Assembly: GCF_017497975.1 (NCBI RefSeq)
Contig: NZ_JAGDEL010000022.1
Coordinates: 1 to 64,000 of the forward strand
Reading direction: 5' to 3'
Source of the DNA: Metabacillus bambusae
GTDB lineage: Bacteria; Bacillota; Bacilli; Bacillales; Bacillaceae
DNA length: 64,000 bases
Both the position numbers and the translations under genes were made by a program. This document shows positions 61,461 to 64,000 of the stretch, one piece after another. The notes under the pieces are model-generated. The model worked only from the letters and a program-made list of their open reading frames with translations. It did not search any database and was not told where the DNA came from. The stretch's first letter is position 1, and each line of letters begins with the position of its first letter.

Positions 61461-62288
61461 ATGCTGAAAACAATAAAGCAGGATATATGGAGTCATCTAT
61501 TGCTTATTTTGTTAGCCTTTGTCGCACTGTACCCGTTTTTTTATATGATTATTACCTCGTTTAAAACAAATGGACAATTTTATAGTAACTTTTTTGGTAT
61601 AACCTTTCCATTACATTTTGAAAATTATGCTACTGCATGGGAAGCAATCGGTGGATACATTTTTAACTCCGTGTTTATTGGGATTGCTAGTGTGTTAATC
61701 ATCATTGCTACCTCAGCCTTAGCTGGATATTCATTTGCTCGGTTGCGGTTTAAAGGGAAGAACTTCCTGTACATGTCAGTTGTAGCGTTATTAATGATTC
61801 CAGGCTTATTAACGTTAATTCCCCTTTTCCTCTTAATAAAAAGTTTTGGAATGCTAGATTCTTATTTAGGACTGATTATCGCATTTGCAGCAGGTGGTCA
61901 GGCTTTTACAATATTTGTATTCCGTCAATCGTTTGCATCATTACCTGAGGAATTGTTTGAGGCAGCACGTATAGACGGTTGCGGCGAGCTTCGTGTATTT
62001 TGGCAAATTGTCCTACCTTTATCAAAACCAATTATAGGAACCATGGCCATTTGGAATTTACTTGCTATCTGGAATGAATATATGATGCCGCTTGTATTAA
62101 TGAGCAACCCTGATAAATTTCCAATTACAGTGGGATTAATACAATTCGAAAGTCAATTTGTTTCACAAACATTGTACGGACCGATGTTTGCTGGTTACAC
62201 CATCGCATCTTTACCATTACTAATCCTGTTTTTATTTACGATGCGATTATTCATGAAAGGGTTAACATCTGGTGCAGTGAAAATTTAG
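61461..62288 (+). CDS. Sugar ABC importer permease 2 (MalG-like)
   Basis: A 275-residue membrane protein with six segments. The EAA-loop is FEAARIDGCGELRVFWQIVL, and the C-terminal MKGLTSGAVK is typical of MalG-type permeases. It starts 20 bases after permease 1 behind AAAGGAGA. Both permeases form the channel for the substrate bound by the lipoprotein at 58919. Confidence 0.9.
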   Translation: MLKTIKQDIWSHLLLILLAFVALYPFFYMIITSFKTNGQFYSNFFGITFPLHFENYATAWEAIGGYIFNSVFIGIASVLIIIATSALAGYSFARLRFKGKNFLYMSVVALLMIPGLLTLIPLFLLIKSFGMLDSYLGLIIAFAAGGQAFTIFVFRQSFASLPEELFEAARIDGCGELRVFWQIVLPLSKPIIGTMAIWNLLAIWNEYMMPLVLMSNPDKFPITVGLIQFESQFVSQTLYGPMFAGYTIASLPLLILFLFTMRLFMKGLTSGAVKI

Positions 62289-62329
62289 CACGTTCTAACA
62301 TGAAGTTTATTACTTCTATTTTTAAAACT

Positions 62330-62363
62330 AGAGGTATCATTATGTGAATAAATGATGCCTCTA
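62330..62363. terminator. Hairpin between convergent genes
   Basis: TAGAGGTATCATT pairs with AATGATGCCTCTA (one mismatch), between the convergent permease and PhyH genes. It could end transcripts from either side. Confidence 0.5.
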
Positions 62364-62384
62364 AAATCATACGAACATTAACCA

Positions 62385-63188
62385 TTATCTAAAAGCTAAT
62401 AGGGGAAATATCCCGTGTTGAAGTTTTTCACCATTAGCTAAATTTAGAGGATCTGTAATGACATGAGGCTTATTATTATAAGTCGTTCCATCAGGCATGT
62501 AAATAATAACAAGTGCTCTTCGGGGCTTATTTGTTTTATTCGCATGAGCATGATGAAATGTTAATCCAGAATGGACCGTACAGCTACCGGCTTTCATCCT
62601 TACAATTACTGGTGTTTTGTCATGTATCTCAGAGCTTTTCGTGTAGTCAAATATATCTTCAGGATCAACGAGATTAATCGGTTTTAATTGCCCGACCTCA
62701 TGAGATTTAGGCAAAAACATCATACAGCCATTATTTTCATCTACATCATCCAATGCAATCCAAATGGAAAGTGTCTTTTTACTTGTTTCTCTATTAAGTG
62801 GCCAATAAGGAAAATCTTGGTGCCAAGGAGTTGGTTTCGAATCACCAGGCATTTTTAATAGTGCATGGTCATGAAAAAGTCTGACCCCACTGACACCACT
62901 TAATTGAAGGGCAATATTCGCAAAACGAGGATGTGACACATATCTTGCCATACCTGCATGATCACGCCACGTATTGACTCGTTGGTTAAGCACCTTATAG
63001 TAGGCACCACCTTTTGTATCTGTTTGAATCGATAACCCATTATTTTCATCCATCACTTCATCAAGATACATTCTTAATTCTGAAATTTCTTCTAGATTTA
63101 AAACGTTATCAATTTGAACAAATCCATTTACTCTGTAAAACGTAATTTTATCTTCTGAGAGTAGATTTTTACTCAGCAAATGTTTCAT
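62385..63188 (-). CDS. Phytanoyl-CoA dioxygenase (PhyH) family protein
   Basis: A 267-residue Fe(II)/2-oxoglutarate oxygenase fold. PTPWHQDFPYWPLN carries the HxD iron ligands, and VHSGLTFHHAHANKTNKPRRAL carries the distal histidine and the arginine for 2-oxoglutarate. ATG 63188 has GGGAGGT upstream on the minus strand; an in-frame ATG at 63206 lies before that site. The substrate is unknown; the neighbouring importer and hydrolase suggest a catabolic role. The divergent AraC-type regulator probably controls the locus. Confidence 0.85.
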   Translation of the reverse strand: MKHLLSKNLLSEDKITFYRVNGFVQIDNVLNLEEISELRMYLDEVMDENNGLSIQTDTKGGAYYKVLNQRVNTWRDHAGMARYVSHPRFANIALQLSGVSGVRLFHDHALLKMPGDSKPTPWHQDFPYWPLNRETSKKTLSIWIALDDVDENNGCMMFLPKSHEVGQLKPINLVDPEDIFDYTKSSEIHDKTPVIVRMKAGSCTVHSGLTFHHAHANKTNKPRRALVIIYMPDGTTYNNKPHVITDPLNLANGEKLQHGIFPLLAFR

Positions 63189-63305
63189 AATTACCTCCCA
63201 TTTCAAAAAGTAGATTATAAAATTAATTGTATTGTGGAAAGTTCTATTAATCTTGGTAAATATGCTGAGATTCTTGGTTAATCTTCCAGGGAAGTGGGGA
63301 TATTT

Positions 63306-64000
63306 TTGATTTATTTACAATCAGCGGAGTTTTTTGAAAGTGAAGAGTTCTTATTCTATATCGCTCCATATACAATCAACAGTAACGAAATAATTGAACA
63401 GCATTCACATGAATTTTTCGAATTAGTGTATGTAATAGAGGGAAGTGGTTCCCACATTTACCAAGAGAAAATCTTTACCATAAATGCGGGTGACGTATTT
63501 ATTATTGAACCAGAAAAGATTCATGGATTTGAGGTTGGAAACTATGAAAATCTAAAGGTATACAATTTATTATTTCAACCCAAATTCTTAAAACAAGAAA
63601 TAGAATCACTATCTCATTTGGAGTCTTTTTTATCTTTTTTCTATGTTGAACCTTTTTTAAGAGAGACTGTTCATTTCAAAGATCATTTGATTTTAACATA
63701 TTATCAACAATCGGAAATGATGATACTTCTACAAAAAATCGCGCAAGAATATAAACATAAGGAAAATGGCTATCAAATTCTGATCAAAACAAGAATGTTA
63801 GAACTATTTATTTTATTAAGTCGTTACTATGAAAATACTTCAACTCAAAAGATCATCATAGATTGTGAATACAAAGAAATAATAGACCAAATCTGCAAAT
63901 TTATCACATATCATTATAATCGCCCTTTAACACTTGAACAGCTGAGTAAATTATCAGGGTTGAGTAAATCAAATTTCACGTCTAAATTCAAGGAAATTGC
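63306..64000 (+). CDS. AraC-family transcriptional regulator (5' part, cut by window end)
   Basis: At least 231 residues, running off the window. The N-terminal cupin sensor has EQHSHEFFELVYVIEGSGSH (about 28-47) and FIIEPEKIHGFEVG. The first helix-turn-helix of the AraC domain follows (RPLTLEQLSKLSGLSKSNFT). TTG 63306 has GTGGGGA five bases upstream. It is divergent from the PhyH gene and probably senses the sugar-like substrate of the adjacent locus. The second HTH lies beyond the end. Confidence 0.85.
   Translation, partial: MIYLQSAEFFESEEFLFYIAPYTINSNEIIEQHSHEFFELVYVIEGSGSHIYQEKIFTINAGDVFIIEPEKIHGFEVGNYENLKVYNLLFQPKFLKQEIESLSHLESFLSFFYVEPFLRETVHFKDHLILTYYQQSEMMILLQKIAQEYKHKENGYQILIKTRMLELFILLSRYYENTSTQKIIIDCEYKEIIDQICKFITYHYNRPLTLEQLSKLSGLSKSNFTSKFKEI

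Noticed and set aside
1-64000. Prophage, integrase, transposase, rRNA or tRNA genes
   Set aside because: I looked for them on both strands and saw none that could be supported.

Overview
The window looks like a chromosomal segment of a low-GC, endospore-forming member of the Bacillaceae. The evidence is AT-rich coding sequence with strong AGGAGG-type ribosome binding sites and frequent TTG/GTG starts. B. subtilis-type genes are present (a yng-like leucine operon, yueI, btuFCD, YetF- and SpoIID-type genes), and so are dispersed GC-rich palindromic repeats typical of this family. I see no rRNA, tRNA, CRISPR array, transposase or prophage.

Layout. 0.3-1.7 kb: a YitT-type membrane protein, YueI and a tiny zinc-ribbon protein. 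1.9-9.4 kb: an eight-gene leucine/branched acyl-CoA catabolic operon (biotin carrier, HMG-CoA lyase, carboxyltransferase, two CoA-transferase subunits, acyl-CoA dehydrogenase, biotin carboxylase, enoyl-CoA hydratase). 9.6-17.7 kb: LysM/TolB-like protein, purT with a probable PurR operator, a DnaJ-zinc-finger-like miniprotein, zwf and a short 6-phosphogluconate dehydrogenase, then two conserved proteins. 17.8-28.6 kb: a cobalamin uptake and cobinamide-salvage cluster under two B12 riboswitches. It lacks corrin-ring synthesis, and a cbiA/cobQ chimeric pseudogene marks where de novo genes were deleted.

30.1-44.9 kb is the accessory part and reads as a defence island. It holds a stand-alone CARF-HEPN protein, an opposing metallo-beta-lactamase-fold hydrolase, a Pycsar-like pair (class III nucleotide cyclase with a long C-terminal helical/TPR region, plus a PycTM/DUF5706 membrane effector), and a separate four-gene operon. 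That operon encodes two paralogous macro-like/HEPN-like proteins, a double OB-fold SSB-like protein and a 1399-residue DUF4062-NACHT-TPR STAND protein. A decayed TPR gene follows. The four-gene operon and its combination with cyclic-nucleotide modules are the best candidates for an undescribed system.

44.9-57.0 kb returns to ordinary genes: YetF-type, SpoIID-type, PLP decarboxylase, TIM-barrel isomerase, an HPr-like protein, a bifunctional penicillin-binding protein, MATE and GNAT. 57.4-64.0 kb is a catabolic/transport locus: an alkaline-phosphatase-superfamily hydrolase, a sugar-type ABC importer without its ATPase, a PhyH-family oxygenase and a divergent AraC-type regulator cut by the window end.

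How the genes work together. The leucine operon would take a branched acyl-CoA through methylcrotonyl-, methylglutaconyl- and HMG-CoA to acetyl-CoA and acetoacetate, which the CoA transferase activates. The B12 cluster imports corrinoids (BtuFCD), cleaves adenosylcobinamide (CbiZ domain), adenosylates (CobO) and rebuilds the nucleotide loop (CbiB, CobD, CobU, CobT, CobS, CobC). All calls come from reading the sequence, with no database search.
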